The notes under the pieces were generated by a model, which worked only from the letters and a program-made list of their open reading frames with translations, was not told the origin of the DNA and searched no databases. From positions 1-46,989 of the forward strand of contig JANQHF010000055.1 of the NCBI GenBank assembly GCA_028282725.1: a DNA stretch of 46,989 nt, read 5' to 3'. This DNA comes from Saprospiraceae bacterium. GTDB taxonomy: Bacteria > Bacteroidota > Bacteroidia > Chitinophagales > Saprospiraceae. Position 1 is the stretch's first letter, and every line of letters starts with the position of its first letter. A program made the translations under genes and the position numbers. Shown here in pieces: positions 27,519-36,714 of the stretch.

Positions 27519-30385
27519 CTTTTCTTGATTTCCAACTCTGTCGATGCACTATTATCTCCCATGTCGATTTGGATGTGATATTTCCCCGGGTGCAGGTATA
27601 ATTTGCCATCATCGGCCTTCTTTATATCGGCATCTTCATCTTTAAGTTGTGCCTTGTAGTCTTCCACAGTATCGGCCGAAAGTGAAAGGTCATATGTCGC
27701 ATAGTTGAGGCCTTTTCGCAATTCAACAGACTGACTGGCAATTTCAAGACCCTTATCCCCGGCCAATATTTTCAGTGTTGCCGAACCTTCCTGGCTTGAA
27801 TAGATTACGATGTCTTGCTCATTTTCCGCATAATCCAGATAAGATGCCCTCCTCGAACCAAGATTGGCATTATACCAAACAGGCGGAAGGTCGATCACAA
27901 GCAATTTTTCATCAGAGAGCATTGCATAAATACCCTCTAATTTTCCACGGTAAATAGACCGGCCATGAGTGCCGATAAGGATGTCCTTTTCCTTTTCCTG
28001 GATAACGATATCATGAATGGGCACATTGGGAATGTGTTCGAAGGTCCTCATAAAGGAAGTTCCGCCGTCGATAGAAATATAGACTCCGCGATCCGTACCA
28101 ACGTAAAGTATCTCAGGGTGATGGGGGTCTTCCTTGATCACATTCACTGGCTCTGCAGGCAGATAGGATCCGATACGATTCCACTTGGCACCATAATCAT
28201 TGCTCTTATAGACCAATGCAGTAAAATCATCATTTCTGTATCCGTTCAGGGAGGCATATACCGTCCCCTCTTCATGAAGGGATGCCTGGACCCTGCTCAC
28301 CCATAGATCCTGGGGCAGTTCCTCAGAGATATTGCTCCAGGAGAAACCTCCATCCCGGGATACGTAGATGAGTCCATCATCACTGCCCGTATAGATCAGG
28401 CCAAACCGTAGCGGACTCTCATGGATCGTAGCCAATGTCCCGTACGGGACGTCTCCTTCCTTTCCTCCCTTAGTCAAATCATCGGATATGGGTTCGAAGT
28501 TGTCGCCCTTGTCCATAGAGCGAAAGAGTTTGTGTCCTCCCATGTACAGAATGTCCGGATTGTGAATCGAAAGATGTATGGGTGTTTGCCAATTCCAGCG
28601 AAAGGGACGCTCCCCCAATTCATGTTGAGGAGTAATCCGTTTGCGTTGACCGCTTTTGGTATTGAGCCGGAAATAATTGCCAAACTGAAGTCCGGTATAG
28701 ACCGTGACATTATCCCTGAGGTCAATTTGGACCTGCATGCCATCTCCACCCAAAATTGAGCGATAGGGATATTGCCCCATACTATGCCATCTTACACCGT
28801 CCCGGTAATTATGACTACCCATCCAAACCCCATTATCCTGTGTGCCTCCATAGACATTGTATGATTTGGCATTATCTGTATTGATATAGTAGAATTGACC
28901 GACGGAGGGAGAATTACACTTGATCCAGTGCTCCCCCTTGTCATAGCTGATATTGATCCCGCCGTCATTTCCATTCACAATGTGTCTGGGATTATCCGGG
29001 TTGACCCAAATAATATGATGATCGACATGGACATTTTGTCCGTTTATATTCTTGAAGGTCTTTCCTCCATCGTCCGATCGCAGTATGGGAACTCCCGCAA
29101 TGTACACTTCATCGGCATTTACAGGATTTACAGATACCACTCCAAAATAGTAACCATATGAATAGTACAGACCATCCAGGTAGTCGTCATGGGTCCTGGT
29201 CCAGGTCATACCTCCATCCTCACTGCTATATAGCTCGGCTCCGATCACCGGTGTATCAAAGAGCAAGGCATTGGCATTTTCAAGATATATGGTCAGATCA
29301 TTTGGTTTGATCTTACCATTGCGTACCATCTCGATAACCCCCTTTGCCTTGTATTTGCCGGGGAATCGATTACTCCTCAGATATTTTTCTATCTTCTTTT
29401 CGTCCAATTCGAGAAAGTCATCACGAGACATTTCCCTGAAGTCTTCTTTGGTCAGGGCATCATCTGTTTTTTCTTCAGGCGGCCGGCGATTATAGTTGTC
29501 CAGTAAGGCAAAAAGTCTCGTGCCTGAATCTGTCGATGCAATCGCCAATCCGATTCGACCTGTTCCTTCTCCATCCGGAAAACCTGAAGAGCCTCCCGAA
29601 ATTTTATTCCAACTTTCACCGCCATCTGTTGACTTATAGATTCCGGATCCTTCGCCGGACTCTGTAAAGTTCCACGCTTTGCGATCGCGCTGCCAAGCTG
29701 CGGCATACAAGACGTTTTCATTGCCCGGATCAATGATCAAATCAACAACACCGGTTTGGTCATTGATCGCCAAAGTTTGCGACCAGGTTCCTCCACCATC
29801 GCTGGTCTTGTACACTCCGCGTTCGGGATTATCTGTATATAGATGCCCGAGCACAGCTACCCATGCCGTATTTGGATCCGAAGGATGAAGCACGATCCGT
29901 CCGATATGGTGACTTTCCGGTAAGCCCATGTACCTCCATGATTCACCATTATCGTTGCTTTTGTACATACCGACTCCGGCATAAGAACTGCGACTGCTGT
30001 TTACTTCACCTGTGCCTGCCCAAATCTCCCCGGTAGTCCAATTCACGGCAATGTCACCTATGGTCATGACCAACTCGTGATCAAAAATGGGTTGAAAGGT
30101 CGTTCCATTGTTTTTTGTTTCCCACAGTCCACCAGAGGCGTAGGCTACATAAAAATGAGTGGGATCCATTGGGTTAACAGCCACATCAGTTACCCGTCCG
30201 CTGAAAATTGTTGGTCCGATATTCTCCAATTTCATATTGGCTATCTCGGAGTACTGATCGTCATACGTTTCGACGGAGCTGATCCTATCTGTTCCTTTGA
30301 CGACAGCTTCCATTTGACCGTTCAGATAAAGGGGAATGATGAGGGTGAGTAGTAGAATTATTCTCAAGTACATGTTCGAAGTCAT
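27515..30385 (-). CDS. Exported Asp-box beta-propeller (VPS10/sortilin-like) protein
   Basis: A 956-residue exported protein with a signal peptide ending near LYLNGQ. I count eleven Asp-box (SxDxGxxW) motifs, such as YKSNDNGESW, YKTSDGGGTW, YKSTDGGESW, YSSEDGGMTW, VSRDGGFSW and YKSNDYGAKW, which build one or two beta-propellers (about residues 60-790). The C-terminal 130 residues form an extra beta domain without a T9SS or VPTLGEW signal. Such proteins are often labelled glycosyl hydrolase, but I see no catalytic residues to support that. I place the start at the ATG at 30385 (30373 also possible), because the frame upstream runs through the DUF4252 terminator. Confidence 0.85.
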   Translation of the reverse strand: MTSNMYLRIILLLTLIIPLYLNGQMEAVVKGTDRISSVETYDDQYSEIANMKLENIGPTIFSGRVTDVAVNPMDPTHFYVAYASGGLWETKNNGTTFQPIFDHELVMTIGDIAVNWTTGEIWAGTGEVNSSRSSYAGVGMYKSNDNGESWRYMGLPESHHIGRIVLHPSDPNTAWVAVLGHLYTDNPERGVYKTSDGGGTWSQTLAINDQTGVVDLIIDPGNENVLYAAAWQRDRKAWNFTESGEGSGIYKSTDGGESWNKISGGSSGFPDGEGTGRIGLAIASTDSGTRLFALLDNYNRRPPEEKTDDALTKEDFREMSRDDFLELDEKKIEKYLRSNRFPGKYKAKGVIEMVRNGKIKPNDLTIYLENANALLFDTPVIGAELYSSEDGGMTWTRTHDDYLDGLYYSYGYYFGVVSVNPVNADEVYIAGVPILRSDDGGKTFKNINGQNVHVDHHIIWVNPDNPRHIVNGNDGGINISYDKGEHWIKCNSPSVGQFYYINTDNAKSYNVYGGTQDNGVWMGSHNYRDGVRWHSMGQYPYRSILGGDGMQVQIDLRDNVTVYTGLQFGNYFRLNTKSGQRKRITPQHELGERPFRWNWQTPIHLSIHNPDILYMGGHKLFRSMDKGDNFEPISDDLTKGGKEGDVPYGTLATIHESPLRFGLIYTGSDDGLIYVSRDGGFSWSNISEELPQDLWVSRVQASLHEEGTVYASLNGYRNDDFTALVYKSNDYGAKWNRIGSYLPAEPVNVIKEDPHHPEILYVGTDRGVYISIDGGTSFMRTFEHIPNVPIHDIVIQEKEKDILIGTHGRSIYRGKLEGIYAMLSDEKLLVIDLPPVWYNANLGSRRASYLDYAENEQDIVIYSSQEGSATLKILAGDKGLEIASQSVELRKGLNYATYDLSLSADTVEDYKAQLKDEDADIKKADDGKLYLHPGKYHIQIDMGDNSASTELEIKKR

Positions 30386-30414
30386 TTGCGAACAATGTAC
30401 GAAATAGTCCCGGA

Positions 30415-30450
30415 CACAAAAAAGGTCTCTCGTCAAGGACGAGAGGCCTG
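30415..30450 (-). terminator. Terminator of the sigma-factor operon
   Basis: Arms 30424-30435 and 30439-30450 pair over 12 bp with one wobble and a 3-nt loop. On the minus strand six T residues follow directly. It is 24 bp past the DUF4252 stop and separates this operon from the propeller gene. Confidence 0.9.
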
Positions 30451-30473
30451 ATATTCCGGTTGAAATCTTGTGA

Positions 30474-30992
30474 TTAGTGTCGTTCTATTTTTCTCAAATG
30501 CTCCAATCCATCAATATCCATTTTCTCAGTCAACTTTGCGAGATGATTCAAGTTGATCTTGCCATCAATATGGATAAATACATTTGAATTTTCTTCATGA
30601 ACGATGAGCAGCAGTCCATCGACGATTCCATCATCCCTGGTCGGGTTGGTATAGAGATCAACCCGCTCTCCTTTATCCTTGACGGAAATCAAGTTATCCA
30701 TGGAAGTCTGAGAGGCGATCGATTTGATTTCCTGGTAATCTTCAGAAGAACCATCTTCTTCATTCATAAAGATTCTTACCTTATCAAGGCCATCGATCAG
30801 ATCCTTAATGACTTGCTCGTCTTCGCCAAGGTCAATGTCCATGCCTGCCAGCATTTTAAACATTTCCTTATTGATCGTGATGACTCCATAGTCGTCTCCG
30901 GCATCGAGTTTGTCCAAAAACCTATTGATTGATTGCGCTGACACACTGACTGATAAAAACAGTGTAACAATGAGAATTCCGATATTTTTCAT
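30474..30992 (-). CDS. DUF4252 family exported protein
   Basis: A 172-residue protein with a signal peptide (residues 1-19, ending SVSAQ). The body follows the DUF4252 pattern seen in Bacteroidota: a FMNEEDGSSEDY segment and a repeated LLLIVHEENSNVFIHIDGKI strand pair near the end. Function is not known. It is the third gene of an operon with an ECF sigma factor and an anti-sigma-like gene, 21 bp behind the latter, so it may be a target or sensor of that system. Confidence 0.85.
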   Translation of the reverse strand: MKNIGILIVTLFLSVSVSAQSINRFLDKLDAGDDYGVITINKEMFKMLAGMDIDLGEDEQVIKDLIDGLDKVRIFMNEEDGSSEDYQEIKSIASQTSMDNLISVKDKGERVDLYTNPTRDDGIVDGLLLIVHEENSNVFIHIDGKINLNHLAKLTEKMDIDGLEHLRKIERH

Positions 30993-31013
30993 AATGATTT
31001 AATTTCTAGGTGA

Positions 31014-31475
31014 TTATAAACTTTTAAAAATTAGTGTCTTTTCGAAATGAACAATATTATCTATGATCGCTTTTTCGCTTTTATCCATTTTCCCGTTCAA
31101 GAGAGCAAAGGCTTCCTTGGTGATCTGTAAGGCGGTCTCCGGATCATCCACGATTACTTCATTGGATGATGATTGATTGTAGTTGGAGATCGTCCACATT
31201 ACGCCCATCAGTAATATCAGAGAAGCTGCGATTGAAAATACATACCTTCTGAAGTGAACGACTCTGCCGCTCGGCTGACTATTGGTGATTTGTGCGGGTA
31301 TTTCAAACTCACGCTTTGAAGTCTTTAATTTTTCTTGTTCAAAGAATTCAAATATGGCCCGTTCAGGCTTGGAGGAGCCCGGTTGATCCTTCCAATGAGA
31401 CTTCAGGATTTTCTCTTCCTCCAGGCTCGTTGTCCCTTCCCAGTATTTTTCTAATAAGTTTTGTAAGTGTTCCAT
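31014..31475 (-). CDS. Probable anti-sigma factor, single-pass membrane protein
   Basis: A 153-residue protein with a cytoplasmic N-terminal half (about 1-77), one membrane helix (about 78-96) and a short periplasmic tail. It starts 1 bp after the stop of the sigma factor gene. The N-terminus (LLEKYWEGTTSLEEEKIL) is the form common in Bacteroidota proteins encoded directly behind ECF sigma factors. Binding of sigma is inferred from position and topology; no zinc motif (HxxxCxxC) is present. Confidence 0.7.
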   Translation of the reverse strand: MEHLQNLLEKYWEGTTSLEEEKILKSHWKDQPGSSKPERAIFEFFEQEKLKTSKREFEIPAQITNSQPSGRVVHFRRYVFSIAASLILLMGVMWTISNYNQSSSNEVIVDDPETALQITKEAFALLNGKMDKSEKAIIDNIVHFEKTLIFKSL

Positions 31476-31476
31476 T

Positions 31477-31965
31477 TTACAATGCGTAAATGCTTGTTAA
31501 TTTATTTCTGAGCGTTATTCGCGCTCTATGTAAGTAGACTTTGACTTTTTCAATGGAATATCCGGTGATTTCAGAGATTTCCTGGTAGGTATATCCTTCC
31601 ACTTCCCTGAGATGTATCACCTGCTGCTGGGCTTCCGGCAGCCTGGATATCGCTTCCCTGATCAATTCCATGGTATCGGAACTCTGCAGAGAACGATATG
31701 GCGATAAATTCTTATCGGCAATATTCCTGTGATCATCGACATCATCGAGGATCACTTTACGACGTCTCAACTTATCCAGGGCAAGGTTACGAGTGACGGT
31801 CATACACCACGCTTCCCGATTCGTCACACTCTCCAGTTCCGCACTTTTCTTCCAGACCTTGATCAGCACTTCCTGGACAACATCTTCGGCCATCATTTCA
31901 TTGCCCACTATACGCAATGCGTAGCGGTACAATTTGTTTTTTATCGGTAAGACGGCCTCGAGCAC
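31477..31965 (-). CDS. ECF-type RNA polymerase sigma factor
   Basis: A 162-residue sigma-70 family protein. Region 2 is seen in LRIVGNEMMAEDVVQEVLIKVWK (about 18-40) and TVTRNLALDKLRRR; region 4 in LPEAQQQVIHLREVEGYTYQEI and VKVYLHRAR (about 110-150). The start is the GTG at 31963-31965: no ATG lies between the upstream in-frame stop and the conserved LPIKNKLYRYAL block. It heads the operon with the anti-sigma-like and DUF4252 genes. Its regulon cannot be deduced here. Confidence 0.93.
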   Translation of the reverse strand: MLEAVLPIKNKLYRYALRIVGNEMMAEDVVQEVLIKVWKKSAELESVTNREAWCMTVTRNLALDKLRRRKVILDDVDDHRNIADKNLSPYRSLQSSDTMELIREAISRLPEAQQQVIHLREVEGYTYQEISEITGYSIEKVKVYLHRARITLRNKLTSIYAL

Positions 31966-32002
31966 TTGATTGTCGTATTTAATATCCAGACGTTTATAGT
32001 TG

Positions 32003-32010
32003 TAAATTTG
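32003..32010 (+). promoter_or_regulatory. -7 element upstream of the LptF/G gene
   Basis: TAAATTTG matches TAnnTTTG exactly and lies 28 bp before the ATG at 32039, giving a leader of about 22 nt. No TTTG lies at the ideal -33 distance. Confidence 0.4.
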
Positions 32011-32038
32011 TTACACTAATCATGAACTTTCATCCTTG

Positions 32039-33670
32039 ATGAGGTTAAAGGTACTGGATCGTTTGTTTTTGAGGGGATTTATCGGTCCCTGTCTGCTGGC
32101 TTTTTTCGTGGTCGAGTTTGTTCTCATCATGCAGAATCTGTGGAAAGTCATAGATGATATCCTGGGCAAGGGCTATGGTCTATTCGATTACCTGGAATTA
32201 CTCTATTACTTTGCTGTTGCCATTATTCCCATGGCACTTCCACTGACGATTCTTTTGAGTTCGGTCATGGTCTATGGAGACATGGCGGAGAAATATGAAT
32301 TGTCAAGCGCAAAATCTTCCGGCATTTCTTTTACGCGGATGTTGTATCCGGGTTTTATCGTGTCGATTCTCGTCTTTTCGTTTTCACTCGTCGCGTCCAA
32401 CTATCTCAAACCAAAGGCCAACGAGGGGTTTCATAAAAAGATCAGGGACATGAAAACCAATAAACTGACCTTTGTCTTCGATGAAAAGATCTTTAACAAG
32501 GAGTTCAAGAATTATTCGATCCGGATCGGTAAAAAAGAAAGTGACGGGCAGTCCATCAGGGATGTGATGATTTATGACCATTCGGATTCAGACGACAGCG
32601 TTCTGAATATGATCCGTGCCAAAAGTGGCAAGATGTATACCACGAGGGATGTCAAGTATCTGATCATGGATCTCGAGGAAGGCTATCACGTAAAGGAGAT
32701 CCGATCTGAAAGTGCCGACAGGTCCGATTATAAATACAATGACTATGCGCGACCGGTCATGCGATATAGCTTTTCAAGTCTGCGAAAAACCTTCGACCTG
32801 GCCGAAGTCCTCGATTTGAATGTGGTGAATATTTCCTATAAGCAACATGAGATGATGAATACGAATCAATTGATCAAAGCCATTGATTCCATCCATCTGA
32901 GAATGGATGAGTTGCGAAAAGGGAATGTACATGAATTCAACCTGTTCATCGATCCTGATTCAACGTACCGGAAGCCATCGGAACCCACTGTTTCCACAGC
33001 CTCCCTGTCCCAGGCATTGAAGGAAAAGGCCCGCAACCCTTCACAAAGCAGCATCAATAGAAAGAAAGAAATCAAGAAGGCCGCTGCGCTCAAATCGGCA
33101 AATTTGAGCGGAAATCTATTGGACAAGAATATAGTCCGGGTATTTCCAGAGCAAATAACGGACTCTACAGAATCCCTTGCAGAAATTTCCAGTTTTCCTG
33201 ATTTGGACAGGGTCCTGGAATCCATGAGGAGAAATACGCTGGCCCTCAAACAGCAAAACAGTAATTCTAAACAGGAGGAACGCATTTTAGAGGCTCAGAA
33301 TAAAAAGTTCATCTTCGAGCTTCATCAGATGTATTCCTTTGCCCTGGTTTGTATCCTGTTTTTATTTATTGGTGCCCCCTCCGGAGCCATTGTTCGCAAG
33401 GGTGGATTCGGTTATCCTGTCCTGATTGCCATCGGTTTTTATCTCACTTTTATCATGTCCAGTATTTTCGGGGAAAAGCTCATGGCGAGCGGGGCCCTGT
33501 CACCATCTTTGAGCGCCTGGCTGCCATGTCTGCTCCTGGCACCCTTTGCCTTGTACCTTTCCTGGAGAGCTCTCCAGGATAATCGTCCCCTCATTGGTCC
33601 TTTCCTCAAAAAGATTGCCGGATTTATCCCTTTAGTCCGTTTATTTGGAAGACTCAGAATGGGTAGTTAA
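32039..33670 (+). CDS. LptF/LptG family LPS export permease
   Basis: A 543-residue YjgP/YjgQ-family protein, part of the inner-membrane complex that lifts lipopolysaccharide onto the Lpt bridge. Three helices lie in the N-terminal 120 residues and three in the C-terminal 110, flanking a periplasmic beta domain. The region about 270-410 is a long, Ser/Lys-rich insertion relative to E. coli LptF (366 residues), typical of Bacteroidota homologues. I use the ATG at 32039, not the TTG one codon before. Whether it acts as LptF or LptG is not clear, and lptB is not in the window. Confidence 0.88.
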   Translation: MRLKVLDRLFLRGFIGPCLLAFFVVEFVLIMQNLWKVIDDILGKGYGLFDYLELLYYFAVAIIPMALPLTILLSSVMVYGDMAEKYELSSAKSSGISFTRMLYPGFIVSILVFSFSLVASNYLKPKANEGFHKKIRDMKTNKLTFVFDEKIFNKEFKNYSIRIGKKESDGQSIRDVMIYDHSDSDDSVLNMIRAKSGKMYTTRDVKYLIMDLEEGYHVKEIRSESADRSDYKYNDYARPVMRYSFSSLRKTFDLAEVLDLNVVNISYKQHEMMNTNQLIKAIDSIHLRMDELRKGNVHEFNLFIDPDSTYRKPSEPTVSTASLSQALKEKARNPSQSSINRKKEIKKAAALKSANLSGNLLDKNIVRVFPEQITDSTESLAEISSFPDLDRVLESMRRNTLALKQQNSNSKQEERILEAQNKKFIFELHQMYSFALVCILFLFIGAPSGAIVRKGGFGYPVLIAIGFYLTFIMSSIFGEKLMASGALSPSLSAWLPCLLLAPFALYLSWRALQDNRPLIGPFLKKIAGFIPLVRLFGRLRMGS

Positions 33671-35984
33671 TCGCAAAATTTACGTTCCCCAGGATGCCGT
33701 TGTATTTTCCATTTGTAAGGACGAAATGTGAATTGGATTCCGGATCAGGAAATGGGTTTCTGAGTTTGTATCCGAAATCGAGACGCAGAATGAAGTAATC
33801 AAAATCTGCGCGAAGTCCCCAACCCATGCTCATGGCCATTTCATCCAGAAAACGTGAAGTGAGTTTTGAACCGATGCGCTCCGTATCATTTTTTATGGTC
33901 CACACATTTCCCATATCCAGGAAGAATGCTCCTTCCCAAAACCAGAATAGATCGAAACGATACTCAAAGTTCATCTCCAGTTTGAAATCACCAGTCTGGA
34001 AAAAGGGTTGACCCAGGATGGGATCCAGGATCCGGTCGCTGTATGAGCCTGGTCCCAGCTCTCTCAATTGCCAGCCGCGAAGACTGTTAGGTCCGCCAAC
34101 GAAAAAAGATTTCACAAAAGGAACCACAGGGTCGTCGCCATAGGGTATGGCAATTCCAGCGTGAAAACGGGCGGCAAAGCTTGAGCGTTCGCGCAATTGT
34201 TGATAAAATCGAATATCACTGTCCAATCTGACAAATTCGGAAAATTCCAGGCCAGACAGCTTCCATCGATCATCATAGCCGGACAATCCATTCACTAACC
34301 TGTTGACTAACCAGTTTTCAAAACCGGATATTTCAAGTTTACCCAAAAAGGCAAAATAATTTCCGGCTTGGGATTCCCTGGATTGTTTGAATACATTCAA
34401 TTCACGCATGAAAAATCCTGTAAACAGGTAATCCTTAAAACTCAGATCGATCAGGGAGTTATTGTCCAGTATTTCTGCCTGGAAAGTGGAATCAATTTGT
34501 GCATCCAGCACATTGATCCCCATTTGAGTATAGATATACCGGTTGTATTCATCAGGTTGAAAATTGAATGCCCACGAAGCGTTGAGCGTATTGAGACTAT
34601 ATGCATTGAGGATGTCGGTGATACCAAGACTGAAATCAACCTCTGTATTGGTGAAGAGATTCAGATTTTCAAAAGACCGGTCTGTCAACAAGCCTATTTT
34701 ATTCAAGACATTGGCCATGTTGAAGGGGTCCACAACCCTTGGTATATTAAATGAATTGTTTCCCTGAATACTGAATGTATTTGGTGTAAATGTCGGGATC
34801 TGGAATTCAAAAGTTCCTTCCAGTCCAAATTGGTGAGATATTGCCGTCTTCCTGAAATTCCTGTTTTCCCAACCAATATTTCCCGCAACGCCAAAAAGGT
34901 CTCTGGCACTTACACTGGGTGCCTGGTTGAGCAATGAATAAAATAAATTCGCACCCATATCGAAGACCCATTTGTGGTCATGAGGAGTCAGGAAGATGTT
35001 GAAATCCAAAACGCTGTCGATCTGTGCATTCGGTTGAGGATCGATATTTACAAAACGATAAGGGCTTAAACGCGACAGTTTGCGATTGGTCAAAAATTCG
35101 TTGCGCCTGGAATATAGGTCTCCTTTTCTGAGGGAGATCACCTTTTCCAATCCTCTTGGGTTGACCATAAACCGATCGGACTTGGCATAGAAATTATGAA
35201 AGGTCATGCTGTCCTTGATCACATATGATGGCTGGACCGAAGGAACATGCTCTGTATAGACATTGATATCTCCAACTGAGAATCGCTTGTGAGCAAGTTC
35301 GTTCAGCGGATTATAGAGATAAATTCTGATGGGTACATCATAGTCGCTGCTGTCACCCCTGAATTCCAAAAAATTGCCGTTGAAATTTGCGTAGCCGTTG
35401 TTTTTTGCAACATTGACCAGTCTGAGTTCTTCTTCATCAAAAATCCTGGCGTCGAGCGGATCACCCGTTTCTATTTTTTGATCTTTCTCATGTTCCCGGA
35501 ATATGTTCAACAGAGTCGAATCACTGCCTTCCATCTCGATATCGGTGATATAGTAACGAGGACCCAATTCAATGGTGTAAATCACCTCGATTCTCTTTCT
35601 GTCTGTTTTTTCCAGGTAGGAAGAGGATGCGTGATAAAATCCTTTTCTGTTTCTCAAATATTGTGTGAATGCCTCCAGGCTTTCTTCCGTAAGATCGCGA
35701 TCGTAGATGGTCAGTGGAGTGCCCCATGATCTTGGATTCAAGACATTTTTACGGACGGGATTTTGTTTGATCAATCCCTGGATCTCATCCTTGATCTTCG
35801 ACTTGTTTATCCTCTTGTCGTCTGTAATGAGTCTGAATGTATTGCGGACCAGTGCCAGGTCGTCATTTTGCAAATTTTTGATCGAACTGCAACTTGAGGA
35901 GAGAATTACCAACCATATTATAAATGCTACCTTTATGAAAGGTTGATCAAATCGTTTTGCTGACTCTATGTTGTCCAAATCCAC
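33654..35984 (-). CDS. tamL: BamA/TamA-like outer-membrane lipoprotein (TamL type)
   Basis: A 776-residue outer-membrane assembly protein. An N-terminal lipobox (LSSSC, about residue 32) indicates a lipoprotein, which is the mark of TamL in Bacteroidota. POTRA-like repeats follow (about 100-330), then a C-terminal 16-strand barrel region (about 370-776) with the conserved GGPNSLRGW motif that seats in the barrel. TamL works with TamB, which is not adjacent here. The start is a GTG at 35982-35984; no better in-frame ATG precedes the lipobox. It overlaps the divergent methylase start by 17 bp. Confidence 0.87.
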   Translation of the reverse strand: MDLDNIESAKRFDQPFIKVAFIIWLVILSSSCSSIKNLQNDDLALVRNTFRLITDDKRINKSKIKDEIQGLIKQNPVRKNVLNPRSWGTPLTIYDRDLTEESLEAFTQYLRNRKGFYHASSSYLEKTDRKRIEVIYTIELGPRYYITDIEMEGSDSTLLNIFREHEKDQKIETGDPLDARIFDEEELRLVNVAKNNGYANFNGNFLEFRGDSSDYDVPIRIYLYNPLNELAHKRFSVGDINVYTEHVPSVQPSYVIKDSMTFHNFYAKSDRFMVNPRGLEKVISLRKGDLYSRRNEFLTNRKLSRLSPYRFVNIDPQPNAQIDSVLDFNIFLTPHDHKWVFDMGANLFYSLLNQAPSVSARDLFGVAGNIGWENRNFRKTAISHQFGLEGTFEFQIPTFTPNTFSIQGNNSFNIPRVVDPFNMANVLNKIGLLTDRSFENLNLFTNTEVDFSLGITDILNAYSLNTLNASWAFNFQPDEYNRYIYTQMGINVLDAQIDSTFQAEILDNNSLIDLSFKDYLFTGFFMRELNVFKQSRESQAGNYFAFLGKLEISGFENWLVNRLVNGLSGYDDRWKLSGLEFSEFVRLDSDIRFYQQLRERSSFAARFHAGIAIPYGDDPVVPFVKSFFVGGPNSLRGWQLRELGPGSYSDRILDPILGQPFFQTGDFKLEMNFEYRFDLFWFWEGAFFLDMGNVWTIKNDTERIGSKLTSRFLDEMAMSMGWGLRADFDYFILRLDFGYKLRNPFPDPESNSHFVLTNGKYNGILGNVNFAINYPF

Positions 35985-36714
35985 GGTGAAGTACGTCCAG
36001 TCACTAAAACTGAAAAAATATCGACAAAAGTATAACTTATTTGTAGCTGAAGGTCAGAAGGCTGTTGACACAATAATACGTCATAACAAACTGAAGATTA
36101 TCAGGGTTTTTACCATGGGATCGTTGACGGAGCGATATGTCTCTCTGCTACCCGATGCTGCGATCGATGAAGTCGATGTCCCGGATCTGAAGCAGTTATC
36201 AATATTAAAAACACCACCAAAGGTGCTTGCGCTGATCGAAATACCTCTGAATGATCCTGAAAGCATGCTTCCCGGCAACGTCATCTATCTGGATGATATA
36301 CAGGATCCTGGGAATATGGGTACAATTATAAGAATTGCGGATTGGTATGGTGTCCCTCATGTGATCCGGTCATCAGGATCAGTAGATTTTTATAATCCCA
36401 AGGTAGTACAGGCGACTATGGGAAGTATCGGACAGGTGATGCCGCTCACTGTGGATACATCAGAGTTTAGTAGGATCTTTCGCAATTACTGCATTATTGG
36501 CACAGAAATTCATCCGCGAGAAAGGACCACACTACCGGATCAGCCGTTTTGCATGGTGATTGGCAATGAGGGTCATGGGACATCATATTCTATCCGGCAA
36601 CATATCCAACACAATATCCATATCAAGGGACATCCCTCAAGGGTTGCGGATTCACTGAATGCTGCGGTTGCTACTGGAATTCTGTGCGACCGTTTGTTGG
36701 GATCCGGCTTATAA
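35968..36714 (+). CDS. TrmH/SpoU family RNA methyltransferase
   Basis: A 248-residue SPOUT-class 2'-O-ribose methyltransferase. It has an N-terminal substrate-binding part (KYVQSLKLKKYRQKYNLFVAEG) and a C-terminal knotted domain with YLDDIQDPGNMGTIIRIADW, VIGNEGHGTS and RVADSLNAAVATGIL, the three SPOUT motifs. The target is an rRNA or tRNA ribose but cannot be fixed. It diverges from tamL with overlapping 5' ends, an association common in Bacteroidota, and its 3' end overlaps the TlpA gene by 6 bp. Confidence 0.93.
   Translation: MLSKSTVKYVQSLKLKKYRQKYNLFVAEGQKAVDTIIRHNKLKIIRVFTMGSLTERYVSLLPDAAIDEVDVPDLKQLSILKTPPKVLALIEIPLNDPESMLPGNVIYLDDIQDPGNMGTIIRIADWYGVPHVIRSSGSVDFYNPKVVQATMGSIGQVMPLTVDTSEFSRIFRNYCIIGTEIHPRERTTLPDQPFCMVIGNEGHGTSYSIRQHIQHNIHIKGHPSRVADSLNAAVATGILCDRLLGSGL

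Noticed and set aside
30386-30436. Upstream extension of the propeller gene
   Set aside because: It runs into the terminator hairpin of the DUF4252 operon, and the signal peptide starts at the later ATG.
35289-35729. 146-codon open frame on the plus strand
   Set aside because: It is antisense within the tamL POTRA region, which shows clear family motifs; no independent coding signal.
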